Part shown: piece by piece, positions 45,091 to 54,351 of the stretch | How positions within the stretch are numbered: position 1 is the stretch's first letter | Layout of the letters: every line of letters starts with the position of its first letter | Assembly (NCBI GenBank): GCA_023301465.1 | Contig: JALZUQ010000009.1 | Span: forward strand, 33,866 to 97,865 | DNA from: Oligoflexales bacterium | GTDB lineage: Bacteria > Bdellovibrionota_B > Oligoflexia > Oligoflexales > JALZUQ01 | Reading direction: 5' to 3' | Length of the DNA stretch: 64,000 bases | Made by a program: the position numbers and the translations under genes | Notes under the pieces: generated by a model | What the model saw: the letters and a program-made list of their open reading frames with translations, nothing else | Told to the model about the DNA's origin: nothing | Database searches by the model: none

Positions 45091-45417
45091 ATGCGACTGA
45101 TGATTGACGAGAATTTAAACCGAAAAGTAATTGAGGAGTTTAGCCGTGAGATTTTTGAGGATACACTTCTCAAAAACCTCAGCCAAAAAAATGTATCCAT
45201 CTGGGTTAAAAAAAAGAAGCACGAGTATCAAGTAGTTTTTCAAATTGACCAATCTCATTTTGGTTTCGCAAAATTTAAATCTCAATCTGAGAATTTAAGC
45301 ACTGCGTTCTTAGAATGTGAAAGAAAAGCAAAAAGATGGATTAACAGAAACAAGAAGAACAGAGGAAAACAGTTCACGCAAGGCGTTAAACAGTTAAACG
45401 CCTTAGTAAATGAGTAA
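45091..45417 (+). CDS. Small basic protein, possibly HPF/RaiA-like
   Basis: 108 residues with AAGGAG before the ATG. The layout of a beta-strand pair (VSIWVKKKKHEYQVVFQID), a third strand (HFGFAKFKSQSENLS) and a long basic helix (AFLECERKAKRWINRNKKNRG) resembles the beta-alpha-beta-beta-beta-alpha fold of ribosome hibernation factors, but the key residues are not clear enough to name it. Strong lysine content suggests RNA binding. It has its own terminator. Confidence 0.55.
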   Translation: MRLMIDENLNRKVIEEFSREIFEDTLLKNLSQKNVSIWVKKKKHEYQVVFQIDQSHFGFAKFKSQSENLSTAFLECERKAKRWINRNKKNRGKQFTQGVKQLNALVNE

Positions 45418-45442
45418 AGCATCAAATATTTTGATTCCTACA

Positions 45443-45468
45443 CCTGCCTTTCTAGGCAGGTTATTTTT
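45443..45468 (+). terminator. Rho-independent terminator
   Basis: CCTGCC/GGCAGG stem with a 6-base loop followed by TTATTTTTT, 25 bases after the stop of the small basic protein gene. Confidence 0.85.
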
Positions 45469-45501
45469 TGCCTCACTAAGCTCTACTCATAAACAAAAAC
45501 A

Positions 45502-46356
45502 TTACTTCCAACGGCGATGGAGCCAAAAATATTGTTCCGGGTACTTCCTAACGATTTCTTCTATTTTTTGATTTACCAAAAGCGTTGATGCTATTTTTGT
45601 TTCTTTCGAGGTGCTTTTGTTAGGAAAAACTGGCATTTCTTCTACAATCATACGAAAAGCACCAAACTCTTGTCTAATGCAGTATGACACCAAAACATTG
45701 GCAGAGTATTTCTTTGCTATAGTTGCTAAGCCAGTATTTGTTGCTGTATCTTTACCAAAAAAAGGAATACGTTCATCTCCGGGCTTATACTGATCCATAG
45801 GAAAACCAAAGATCTGGTTCTGTGCCAAAGACTCTTTTATTGCCTTCAATACTGCCATTCCATTTTTTTTATCTCTAGAAACTGTTAAAAATTTATTTCT
45901 TTCTCTTAACCAGACAATAAATTCATTCGTACCTTTGCCGCCAACTTTTTTAACAACACTACGAACAGGCGGTGCCAAGACGTTCAACCCTGACCCTAGA
46001 GCCTCCCAATTACCCATATGCATCGCAATCAAAAGAGCCCCTTTCCCATCTTTTAAAGCATTACGGGCTATTTCTGTATCAATAAAACCAAAGCTTTTGT
46101 AAAACGGAAACCGAACTGATCTCATTACTTCTAAACAAGTCATCATAAAACTTAAAAAACTTTTTCGAGCGATTGTTTTTTTTTCTTTTGGTGTCTTTGA
46201 GTCACCAAAAGCAATATCAAGATTTTCTTTGATGACAGATTTCCTAATGGAAAGAACGTCATACCCTATAAATGTAAGCAAATATGCGAAAGCAATCAAA
46301 AAGGGCTTTGGAACAAAAGATATAAAATAACAAATAAGTTGCAGAAATAACTTCAC
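45502..46356 (-). CDS. Lipid A acyltransferase, LpxL/HtrB family
   Basis: 284 residues. N-terminal membrane helix (PFLIAFAYLLTFIGYDVLSIR in part), then the acyltransferase signature HMGNWEALG (HxxxxE) and FPMDQYKPGDERIPFFGKDTATNTG. It adds a secondary acyl chain to lipid A precursors on the inner membrane. The exact position or chain used cannot be told. The upstream MlaF-like gene ends 2 bases before its start, so the two are co-expressed, both acting on envelope lipids. Confidence 0.88.
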   Translation of the reverse strand: MKLFLQLICYFISFVPKPFLIAFAYLLTFIGYDVLSIRKSVIKENLDIAFGDSKTPKEKKTIARKSFLSFMMTCLEVMRSVRFPFYKSFGFIDTEIARNALKDGKGALLIAMHMGNWEALGSGLNVLAPPVRSVVKKVGGKGTNEFIVWLRERNKFLTVSRDKKNGMAVLKAIKESLAQNQIFGFPMDQYKPGDERIPFFGKDTATNTGLATIAKKYSANVLVSYCIRQEFGAFRMIVEEMPVFPNKSTSKETKIASTLLVNQKIEEIVRKYPEQYFWLHRRWK

Positions 46357-46358
46357 TT

Positions 46359-47204
46359 TTAAAAATACCTCTGCATAAACTCATCAGGAACACCTAACTT
46401 TTCTACGTATTTTCGGTCTACACCAATCAACCTTGCACTTAAAAAATGACTAATCCACTCATTTTCTCCAATAATGAGTTTTTTCCAAGAACTATCAGCA
46501 ATGATTTCACCATCTCTTAAGATAATCATCCTATCTGCAAAACGCATCGACATATCAATTGCTGAGGAAGCCATTACTGCAGTACGTTGATCGCTAACTT
46601 GAATTTCTCCTTGCTCTTCAGCCTCTGTTTTCTCATCCGTAATAGCGTGAATCATATCTAAGATCACACTAGAAGTAACAGGGTCTAAACCAGAAGTTGG
46701 CTCATCAAACAAAACAAACTCCGGCTTGGATGCGACAGCCCTTGCAATCCCAATCCTTCTTTGCATTCCACCACTCAGTTCATGAGGAAACATGTCTTTT
46801 GTGTGAGGCAAACGAATGGTATGGAGAAGATCAAATATTCGTTGTTCGATAGCTTCCTTACTTACTTTTGCTTGTATCATTGAAAACTCTAAGTTTTCTT
46901 TTACTGTCATAAAATCAAATAAAGCACCTTGCTGAAACGCCATACCTACTCTACTGAGCATTTTTAGTTTTTGAGACTCAAGACCATGCACCATATCTGT
47001 CTCTAAAAGCTCAACAGAACCTGACTGAGGAGCAAGAAGGCCTAGTATGATTTTTAGGAGCGTCGACTTACCGGATCCCCCCGGCCCCACGATACTTAAT
47101 CGCTCACCAGCATAGATCTTGAAGTTCAAATTACTTAAAATCGGAGTATCATCACCGGGATACGTGAAAGTAGCGTTTTGAATATCTAGTACTGGTAATG
47201 ACAC
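46359..47204 (-). CDS. ABC transporter ATPase, MlaF-like
   Basis: 281 residues. Walker A GPGGSGKSTLLK, Q-loop region RVGMAFQQGALFDFMTV, signature LSGGMQRRIGIARA, Walker B FVLFDEPTSGLDP. The FQQGALFDFMTVxEN and LSGGMQRR forms are typical of MlaF/TtgA2-type ATPases that power phospholipid transport across the envelope. An insert of about 20 residues (EKTEAEEQGEIQVSDQR) lies between the Walker B and the H-loop, where the normal H-loop His is replaced by Ser/Ala (VMASSAID). No MlaE or MlaD gene is adjacent, so the partner is elsewhere. Confidence 0.82.
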   Translation of the reverse strand: MSLPVLDIQNATFTYPGDDTPILSNLNFKIYAGERLSIVGPGGSGKSTLLKIILGLLAPQSGSVELLETDMVHGLESQKLKMLSRVGMAFQQGALFDFMTVKENLEFSMIQAKVSKEAIEQRIFDLLHTIRLPHTKDMFPHELSGGMQRRIGIARAVASKPEFVLFDEPTSGLDPVTSSVILDMIHAITDEKTEAEEQGEIQVSDQRTAVMASSAIDMSMRFADRMIILRDGEIIADSSWKKLIIGENEWISHFLSARLIGVDRKYVEKLGVPDEFMQRYF

Positions 47205-47299
47205 GAATAGGTCGCTTTACGTGGTTAAATATGATACGACAGCCATGCATGTTTACATGTGTTTACACGAGGTTAGCGTAATAAAAGGATAACACTTTT

Positions 47300-48355
47300 T
47301 TGGAAACGGAACAATCCACCCTTCACTCCACCAGCGGTCGCAAGCTAGACCATATCAACCTGTGTAGGGATGTAAACGTAGAAAGCAAATCACGCAGCAA
47401 TGGTTTTGATCAATGGCGTTTTGATCCAACCGCATTACCCGAGCTGGACTCAAGTACTATTAATACGCAAACTCAGTTACTCAATCGCACTTTTTCATCA
47501 CCTATGCATATCACAGGAATGACTGGTGGAGTCGAAAAAGCAAGCATCATAAACCAAAGATTGGCTGCAGCAGCACAAAAATACAACATTCCTATGGGAA
47601 TTGGTTCTCAAAGAATAGCCATTAAAGATCCTAGTACAGCGACATCATTCCAAGTCAAACAGCAATATCCAGATATATTTCTGATTGGCAACCTTGGAAT
47701 ATATCAACTGTGTGAAAAAGATGGTGTTTCACAAGCCTTAAAAGCGATCACAAGCATCCAAGCTGACGCCCTTGCCATTCACATCAATGTACTTCAAGAA
47801 CAAATTCAGCCAGAAGGCGATAAGAACCTTAACAAACCATTTCAACAGCTTGAAAACCTATGCCAACAGTCACCAGTTCCCATTATCGTCAAAGAAGTCG
47901 GCTGTGGGATAGACCCTAAAACCGCAGCTAAAATCTGGAACACAGGCGTATCATGCATTGATCTTGGAGGTGTTGGAGGAACTAGTTGGGGATACATCGA
48001 GGGACTGAGATCTAGCAAAACTATTCATAAACGACTTGGTGAAACTTTTCGCGATTGGGGTATTCCAACCGCAGAAGCCTTAACCCGAAACATCAAGATA
48101 TTCCCTGATAACCAATACACCGCAACCGGTGGAATACGCTCTGGTATTGAAGTTGCTAAGTGTGTCGCTCTTGGAGCAAAAACAGCTGGTATTGGGCTTC
48201 CTTTATTCAAGGCAGCTTTGATAGGTGAAACCGAGCTATTTGATGAGATAGAAGCATTCATCGCAGAACTAAAAATCACCATGCTCCTCACGAACTCTCA
48301 AAAACTCTCTGACTTAAAACAACATCTTCGCTATATTGGAACTAAGAAAGCTTAA
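47300..48355 (+). CDS. fni: Type 2 isopentenyl-diphosphate isomerase
   Basis: FMN-dependent enzyme interconverting IPP and DMAPP. 351 residues in a TIM barrel: RKLDHINLC at the start, SPMHITGMTGGVEKA, IPMGIGSQRIA, ALAIHINVLQEQIQPEGD, VKEVGCGID, CIDLGGVGGTSW, TGGIRSGIEVAKCVALGA. TTG start with AAGGAT about 10 bases upstream. It heads a five-gene operon that holds all steps from HMG-CoA to IPP/DMAPP. It is divergent from the MlaF-like gene; the 95-base gap contains a repeated TGTTTACA that could bind a regulator. Confidence 0.94.
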   Translation: METEQSTLHSTSGRKLDHINLCRDVNVESKSRSNGFDQWRFDPTALPELDSSTINTQTQLLNRTFSSPMHITGMTGGVEKASIINQRLAAAAQKYNIPMGIGSQRIAIKDPSTATSFQVKQQYPDIFLIGNLGIYQLCEKDGVSQALKAITSIQADALAIHINVLQEQIQPEGDKNLNKPFQQLENLCQQSPVPIIVKEVGCGIDPKTAAKIWNTGVSCIDLGGVGGTSWGYIEGLRSSKTIHKRLGETFRDWGIPTAEALTRNIKIFPDNQYTATGGIRSGIEVAKCVALGAKTAGIGLPLFKAALIGETELFDEIEAFIAELKITMLLTNSQKLSDLKQHLRYIGTKKA

Positions 48356-48370
48356 GAAAGGCCTGCGTTC

Positions 48371-49597
48371 ATGCAAAACCATGATCAAGACAATTTTGAT
48401 AAGATCAACCATATAGCTGGAAGCAGAATCCAAGGGTTTTATAAACTCCCACTAGAACAACGTAGACAAATTGTGGCAAACTTTCTTCAAGAAACCCCGG
48501 AGAACATTACTGCCGCTCTTGAAAACACCCAGGCAGACACCAAATTTTTAGATCAGCTTATTGAAAATGCCATTGGAGGCTTTTCGTTACCTTTGGGCAT
48601 AGCTACTAACTTCAAAATAGACGGTGAAGATATTCTCGTTCCTATGGCGGTAGAAGAGTCCAGCGTGATTGCAGCTTGTAGTTACGGTGCTAAACTTTGC
48701 CGAGAAAAAGGCGGCTTTACCACCAGTGCGACACTACCAATCACAACAGCTCAAGTTCAGATATACACCCATAAACACACCAAAGATGAAATTCAAGAAG
48801 TGCTTCGCTCAAATAAAGAAACCATCACTAAGTTAGCAAATCAACTTTTCCCAAGACTTCTCAAAAGAGGCGGCGGTGTCAAAGACGTACACACTTACAG
48901 TATCGAAAAAATTAAATGCGTAGTCTTAAATCTTGATGTTCACACTGGCGATGCAATGGGAGCTAATATTGTCAACACCATGGCAGAAAATGTTGGCTCA
49001 TACCTAAGAGAAGAGTATCAGTTTGATGTAGGGCTTCAAATCCTTACCAACCTGTCACTTCACCGTAGAGCCAAAGCTGAATGCGAAATCCCTGCCGAAG
49101 CCTTCAAAACCAAAGAAGACCCAACAGGAAAAAAGACCATCAAAGCAATTGAAAAAGCTTATTTATTTGCACGCTATGATATTCACCGTGCTGCGACTCA
49201 CAACAAAGGGATCATGAACGGCATTGATCCTGTTGCTATTGCAACCGGAAATGATTGGCGTGCAGTTGAAGCTAGTGCACATGCTTGGGCAGCACATCAA
49301 GGCTCTTACCGATCTATGTCGTTTTGGAAGGTTGTCAGAGGAGACACACTTTACGGATGTCTAGAGCTTCCAATACCAGTTGGTACTGTTGGTGGTGTTA
49401 CGAAACTTCACCCTTTTGCTAAAATAGCACTAAAGATGCTTGGCAATCCAGACGCTCAAAAACTTGCAAGAATCATGGTTAGTGTTGGACTTGCCCAAAA
49501 CCTATCCGCACTTCGAGCATTAAGTGTTGAAGGAATTCAATCGGGACACATGAGAATGCACACCAAAAACCTTGAACTACAAAAAACCCAACATTAA
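48371..49597 (+). CDS. mvaA: HMG-CoA reductase (class II)
   Basis: Reduces HMG-CoA to mevalonate, the committed step. 408 residues, class II length, no membrane anchor. Catalytic Glu in PMAVEESSV, Lys in HNKGIMNGID, Asp in ATGNDWRAVEA and His in SGHMRMH; nucleotide-binding motif DAMGAN. ENAIG early in the protein is the CoA-site signature. Cofactor (NADH or NADPH) cannot be told. It lies 15 bases after fni and 2 bases before the phosphomevalonate kinase gene. Confidence 0.95.
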   Translation: MQNHDQDNFDKINHIAGSRIQGFYKLPLEQRRQIVANFLQETPENITAALENTQADTKFLDQLIENAIGGFSLPLGIATNFKIDGEDILVPMAVEESSVIAACSYGAKLCREKGGFTTSATLPITTAQVQIYTHKHTKDEIQEVLRSNKETITKLANQLFPRLLKRGGGVKDVHTYSIEKIKCVVLNLDVHTGDAMGANIVNTMAENVGSYLREEYQFDVGLQILTNLSLHRRAKAECEIPAEAFKTKEDPTGKKTIKAIEKAYLFARYDIHRAATHNKGIMNGIDPVAIATGNDWRAVEASAHAWAAHQGSYRSMSFWKVVRGDTLYGCLELPIPVGTVGGVTKLHPFAKIALKMLGNPDAQKLARIMVSVGLAQNLSALRALSVEGIQSGHMRMHTKNLELQKTQH

Positions 49598-49599
49598 TA

Positions 49600-50607
49600 A
49601 TGAGCTTTTTGTTTTCTAGCGTTCACATTCCCGGAAAAATTTTATTATCTGGTGAATACTCTATACTCGAAGACGGTTGCGGCCTTGCAATAAGCTGTCA
49701 AGCCAGCCACAAAGTGTCTTTATTTACAAAAGACAAGAATGAGTCAACACCGGATTTGTCCATTAGCTCTAATATTTGGCACAAACCAAAATTATACTAT
49801 AAAAACAAACCTCATTCTTATCGTGATGATTTTATTTCACAAATAGCCAATTTATTTTTAAATCTTGACCTTAATGTATCCCTTGAAATTAAACTTCAAT
49901 CAGAGTCTACTCTAAAAGGCATGGGCAGCTCGACGGCTATGAGAATTGGTTTGTTCTGGCTTTATCATGCATACAGCCAAACCCCTGTTAAAAAACCAGA
50001 AATCATAAAATGGACCACACAAAACCAAAGAGAATTTCAAAAAGGGAAGGCTTCTGGCTTTGACGCACTATGCCAAGTGCATGGTGGGCTACTAGAATTC
50101 AATGGCTTAGATAAAGATAAATACCTTAAGCATCAGTCAATTTCTCAAGTAGATTTCGATCATTTTTCTGATTATATTCACCTAGCTCAACCATGTAACG
50201 AACCACCTTCTCACACAGGCAACGAGATATTAAGCAACCTTGAGTGGGCCAACACCCCCTTAAAGAAAAATAAACTTAAGCAACTTTCACATCAACAAAC
50301 AAAATTCTTGATTGAATGTTCCAGAGGAGGACAACTACCCGAAGAGTTTTACTCGTGTGTAGGCAAAGTCAGAAACTTTTGGAAACAATCTCCAAACTCA
50401 CTTTCTTCGACAATTCAAGGACTAGACACCATAAGCGAATGTGATAAAAACTGGAGCTTTAAACCAGTTGGTGCCGGAGGAAAAGACGGCTATTTGTTTT
50501 TTGGAAAAACGAAAGACTTACAAAATGTGTTTTTACAATTAAAACAACGAAATTGGCAGGTTATGGATATTCAAACTGGTAACTACCGTGCAAGGAGCAC
50601 AAAATGA
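49600..50607 (+). CDS. GHMP kinase, probable phosphomevalonate kinase
   Basis: 335 residues of the GHMP family: HIPGKILLSGEYSILEDG (N-terminal substrate loop), LKGMGSSTAMRIGL (ATP loop), and KPVGAGGKDGYLFF at the C-terminus. The operon has separate mevalonate kinase (51599) and decarboxylase (50604) genes, so by elimination this one should phosphorylate mevalonate-5-phosphate. SGEYSILE resembles the AGEYAVxE of bacterial phosphomevalonate kinases. The Gly-rich loop has an insertion-free short form. It overlaps mvaD by 4 bases (ATGA). Confidence 0.85.
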   Translation: MSFLFSSVHIPGKILLSGEYSILEDGCGLAISCQASHKVSLFTKDKNESTPDLSISSNIWHKPKLYYKNKPHSYRDDFISQIANLFLNLDLNVSLEIKLQSESTLKGMGSSTAMRIGLFWLYHAYSQTPVKKPEIIKWTTQNQREFQKGKASGFDALCQVHGGLLEFNGLDKDKYLKHQSISQVDFDHFSDYIHLAQPCNEPPSHTGNEILSNLEWANTPLKKNKLKQLSHQQTKFLIECSRGGQLPEEFYSCVGKVRNFWKQSPNSLSSTIQGLDTISECDKNWSFKPVGAGGKDGYLFFGKTKDLQNVFLQLKQRNWQVMDIQTGNYRARSTK

Positions 50608-51602
50608 TTCAAGTCACTGCACCAAGCAATATCGCTTTTATTAAGTACTGGGGAAAATCAGACACCTCAAAAGCGTGGCCAGCAAATGATTCTCTTTCCA
50701 TGACTCTTAAAAACTGCGTCACAAAAACAACTGTTCAGTACTCTGATGTAAACTCTCTGACTTTTGACCGTAAAGCCGTACAAAAAAACGACCCCCAGTT
50801 TGAAAAAGTTTTTCGCTACATCCAATGGATCACTCAAGAGTATTCTCCAAACCCGGAGAAACCCATCGCCATCAAATCCGAAAACACCTTCCCATCAGAT
50901 TGCGGCATTGCCAGCAGTGCAAGTGGTTATGCTGCACTTGGTACAGCACTCATTGCATTATTTACAAGCTCAAAGTCTGTAGAAGAGATTCAAGGGACCA
51001 TTGATAAAGCTATTTATGAAAACTACGTCCGACTTGGCTCAGGGAGTGCCTGCCGAAGTCTTTATGGAGGTTTCAACCACTGGAAACGATCTAGGGCACC
51101 AGAGTTTCAAACAATAGAAAGCATAAAACCTGAGTGGAAGCTCTCGGATACTGTTGTTTTAGTTGACCCTTCTCCAAAAAAAATATCTTCTAGTAAAGCC
51201 CACGAATACACTTGGAGTTCTCCGCTTTTTGAAAAACGCCTTAAAGACATCCCAAAAAGACTAGAGATATGTCGCAAAGCTTTGATGGAAAAAGATTTCT
51301 CAAGCCTGCAACGCATTATCGAAAAAGATGCACTTGAAATGCACGCTGTCAGCAAAACGGCAAAACCTTCTGTTGTTTACATGGAGAAACCTAGCTTAGA
51401 TTTCATCGACCAATTAAAATTTTGGAGAAAAAAAGAAAAAATCCCGGTAGCTTTTACTGTGGACGCTGGACCAAACATTCATTTAATTAGTCCTATAGAC
51501 CATCAAAATAAAGTTAATACTTGGGTGAAAGAAAACTTTAATTACAAGACGATTCTAGACGAAACTGGAGATGGACCAATCATCGAGGCGAGCAACCTAT
51601 GA
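50604..51602 (+). CDS. mvaD: Diphosphomevalonate decarboxylase
   Basis: 332 residues. Converts diphosphomevalonate to IPP with ATP. Motifs: TAPSNIAFIKYWGK at the start, NDSLSMTL, FPSDCGIASSASGYAALGTA (P-loop-like), GSGSACRSLYGG, and FTVDAGPNIHL with the catalytic-region Asp. Coupled to both neighbours through 4-base ATGA overlaps. Confidence 0.95.
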   Translation: MIQVTAPSNIAFIKYWGKSDTSKAWPANDSLSMTLKNCVTKTTVQYSDVNSLTFDRKAVQKNDPQFEKVFRYIQWITQEYSPNPEKPIAIKSENTFPSDCGIASSASGYAALGTALIALFTSSKSVEEIQGTIDKAIYENYVRLGSGSACRSLYGGFNHWKRSRAPEFQTIESIKPEWKLSDTVVLVDPSPKKISSSKAHEYTWSSPLFEKRLKDIPKRLEICRKALMEKDFSSLQRIIEKDALEMHAVSKTAKPSVVYMEKPSLDFIDQLKFWRKKEKIPVAFTVDAGPNIHLISPIDHQNKVNTWVKENFNYKTILDETGDGPIIEASNL

Positions 51603-52495
51603 CACGTGTCAGCACACATGGAAAATGCATTCTTGTGGGTGAGCATGCCGTCGTTTACGGCTGCCCTGCAATCGCAATGCCAATTCGAGAACTTCGTTTT
51701 GAAATGGAAATTTTTCAAAACTTTAAAAACACTCTAGATATGCATATTGATGAAAAACCTGCCTCAAACCTTATTAAAAGAATTGTCTCAGACACCTACC
51801 AACTTTTGAATCTTGAGTTCAAAGGTGCAGAAATAACTGGGAAGTCTGATATACCCATAGGAGCCGGGCTTGGGTCATCTGCAGCTTTTTGCAGTGGTAT
51901 CACACAGCTTGTTGCCACAGCGAACGATTTACACTTAAGCAAACAAAAAATCATTGAAACAGCAAACTCACTTGAGAAAAGATTTCACGGCACCCCCTCT
52001 GGACTAGACACAGCTACGTTAGTCTATAATGGACCTATTTTCTTTCGATCAAGAAAAAACATTGATGCAATCGAACCTACAAAAAGGTTCAATTTTTTAA
52101 TTATTGATAGTGAGATCAGATCCCCTACTTTGGCAATGGTACAAAAAGCTAAGCCTTTTTTTGAGGGTAGTAAAAGACAAAAAACCATTGATGGGTTTAC
52201 TAAAGCCGTAAATACTTGCAAAAACGCTTTAATGAACGGAGACCATGAAGGGGTTGCGGAATCCATGACTAGATCTCAAGTTCTATTAAAATCTGTGGGA
52301 GTGGTCGGAAGTGAATCCGAAACGATTATTCAAAAATGCATCCAAGCTGGTTGTTTATCTGCAAAAATTTCTGGAGCTGGCGGCGGCGGAGTTATCCTGG
52401 CATTGCTTCCAGATAACCACGAAGACTCCAAAAGAATCAAGGCCACCCTAAAACAAAGTTATTCGAGTGGCCTTTTCATTGATTTTAGCATCTAG
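51599..52495 (+). CDS. mvk: Mevalonate kinase
   Basis: 298 residues of the GHMP family: STHGKCILVGEHAVVYG, IPIGAGLGSSAAFC (ATP loop), HGTPSGLDTATLVYNG (catalytic Asp and substrate loop), and SAKISGAGGGGVILAL. GEHAVVYG is diagnostic for mevalonate kinase against the phosphomevalonate form. Last gene of the operon, convergent with the Bax inhibitor-1 gene 10 bases away. HMG-CoA synthase and thiolase, needed to feed the pathway, are not in the window. Confidence 0.94.
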   Translation: MTRVSTHGKCILVGEHAVVYGCPAIAMPIRELRFEMEIFQNFKNTLDMHIDEKPASNLIKRIVSDTYQLLNLEFKGAEITGKSDIPIGAGLGSSAAFCSGITQLVATANDLHLSKQKIIETANSLEKRFHGTPSGLDTATLVYNGPIFFRSRKNIDAIEPTKRFNFLIIDSEIRSPTLAMVQKAKPFFEGSKRQKTIDGFTKAVNTCKNALMNGDHEGVAESMTRSQVLLKSVGVVGSESETIIQKCIQAGCLSAKISGAGGGGVILALLPDNHEDSKRIKATLKQSYSSGLFIDFSI

Positions 52496-52505
52496 ATTGT
52501 GTTTT

Positions 52506-53267
52506 TTAGTCTCTACTTTGAAGCTTCGCTAATAAACGCAGTATCTCAAAATACAACCAAACCAACGTCACAAGTAGCCCAAACCCTGCGTACCATTCCA
52601 TATACTTTGGAGCTCCAGACTCGGCCCCCGCTTCTATAAAGTCAAAATCCATTACTAAGTTAAGGGCTGCTATCACCACAACAAAAAGACTGATACCTAT
52701 ACTTAACCAACTAGAGTTAGCCGCACTATGCATCCCCCAAAGCTGATGAAACCCAAACAAGCTAGCAATAAACCCTACAAGATAAAAAAGCATGATACCA
52801 CCGGTAGCAGCTGCAACCCCAAGCTTAAAGTTCTCAGTGGCTTTAATAAGTTTAGATTGATAGGCAAGAAGCAAAGCGACAAAGACAAATAACGTTAAGC
52901 CGATTGCCTGTGCGGCAATACCATCATACATGGTTTCAAAGTTTCTCGTCATTAGGCCTAGAAAAATCCCTTCCAAAACAGCATAAACAGGAGCTAACAT
53001 AGGAGCCCACGTTTTCTTAAATGGGATGACGATTGCAAGAACAAACCCACCAATCATACTTCCGTACATAGTTAACATTGTTTGAGGTAAGTATATCCAA
53101 GCATATGCAGCAGCAACAATAACCATAAAGATCAAGATAGCTGATTTTTGAATAGTGCCTTCTAAAGTCATTACTTCTTTTGGAGGGTTATAAGCCAGTG
53201 AACCTTGAAATGTTCTCGGGACATTAAACGTATCTGAACGAAGTGTAGGGTTTCCTGAACGCATCAT
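52506..53267 (-). CDS. Bax inhibitor-1 / YccA-family membrane protein
   Basis: 253 residues with seven predicted membrane helices and a cytoplasmic N-terminus carrying SGNPTLRSDTF, typical of the YccA-like group found in Bacteroidetes and Deltaproteobacteria. PVYAVLEGIFLGLMTR and NLVMDFDFIEAGA with acidic residues in membrane helices match the family's pH-sensing di-Asp region. Members conduct or leak Ca2+ or modulate FtsH; the role here is unknown. AGGAGA lies 7 bases before the ATG. Confidence 0.87.
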   Translation of the reverse strand: MMRSGNPTLRSDTFNVPRTFQGSLAYNPPKEVMTLEGTIQKSAILIFMVIVAAAYAWIYLPQTMLTMYGSMIGGFVLAIVIPFKKTWAPMLAPVYAVLEGIFLGLMTRNFETMYDGIAAQAIGLTLFVFVALLLAYQSKLIKATENFKLGVAAATGGIMLFYLVGFIASLFGFHQLWGMHSAANSSWLSIGISLFVVVIAALNLVMDFDFIEAGAESGAPKYMEWYAGFGLLVTLVWLYFEILRLLAKLQSRD

Positions 53268-53505
53268 GTGGTATTCTCCTGATAGTTTTCAATGCCATTC
53301 TACCAAAATTCAGGTCGAAGCAAATAATCTTTGCTAAAAAATGGGTGTAAATATCTGTTTTTTGTACATATACAGACAAACTCAGCAAAAAAAGCCTCTG
53401 AAGCACTTTTTTTAAACAGAAAAAACCAAAATATGACCTAACTTATCATACGCATTGATGAAAAATCACTTATCATTCCAAGGTTTTCGATGTAGTTTGA
53501 GGGCG

Positions 53506-54351
53506 ATGAAGATTAAAATAGCATACAGCCCAGATACTGATGACGCGTTTATGTTGGAACCCTTACGTACCCAAAAAATAAATTGGGGTAAATACGAGTT
53601 TGAATTCCACCGCGGTGATATCCAAAACCTTAATCAACAGGCTTTAAATGAAAAGTATGACATTACTGCTGTAAGTGTCGGTGCTTTGCCTTTGATATCT
53701 AACCATTATGGTTTTATGGAGGTTGGTTGTAGTATCGGAAGAAATTTTGGACCAAAGCTGGTCACTAAAGTTGACTCTGAAGTTTATTATGTAAGTGAAT
53801 TAAAAGGCAAACGCATTGCTACTCCGGGACCACACACCAGTGCATACATAGCTAGCTTAGGACTCTTTCCTGAGTACGTTCCTATTCACGCCTCTTTCGA
53901 TAAAATTGAAACCTTAGTTCGTTCTGGATTTGTAGACGCTGGGATATTAATTCATGAACTACAAGTGGCGGTGGATGGTAGCAACCTATGGCAAGTAGCG
54001 GACCTCGGCATGCTATGGCACGACAAATATCAAATGCCACTTCCACTGGGAGCAAACGCAATAAAACTTTCTTTACCAGAAGAAGACCGACACCAACTAG
54101 AATACCTACTATACCAAAGTGTTGCGTACGCACAACAAAACTGGGAAGAAGTCCTTAAGGTAGCTATGGAAAGCTCGGTAAAGGGTTTTGACATGAGTCA
54201 AACACAAGGAAAGCAATACATTGATATGTACGCCAATTCTGACAGCCTAAAAGTAGAAAATGACACAAAAAACGGAATACGCGAGTTATTCAATATCGCC
54301 AAAAACTATAAAATTTATGAACCCGAAGAAATCAACAGGTTGAACCTATGA
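53506..54351 (+). CDS. mqnD: 1,4-dihydroxy-6-naphthoate synthase
   Basis: Futalosine menaquinone pathway: converts cyclic dehypoxanthine futalosine to 1,4-dihydroxy-6-naphthoate. 281 residues in a periplasmic-binding-protein fold: IAYSPDTDDAFML, GRNFGPKLV, GKRIATPGPHTSAY, VDAGILIHELQV and MPLPLGANAI. IHEL and PLPLG distinguish it from MqnA. The start at 53506 keeps the family N-terminus (MKIKIAYSP); the longer ORF from 53455 has no ribosome-binding site. It overlaps mqnE by 4 bases. Confidence 0.93.
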   Translation: MKIKIAYSPDTDDAFMLEPLRTQKINWGKYEFEFHRGDIQNLNQQALNEKYDITAVSVGALPLISNHYGFMEVGCSIGRNFGPKLVTKVDSEVYYVSELKGKRIATPGPHTSAYIASLGLFPEYVPIHASFDKIETLVRSGFVDAGILIHELQVAVDGSNLWQVADLGMLWHDKYQMPLPLGANAIKLSLPEEDRHQLEYLLYQSVAYAQQNWEEVLKVAMESSVKGFDMSQTQGKQYIDMYANSDSLKVENDTKNGIRELFNIAKNYKIYEPEEINRLNL

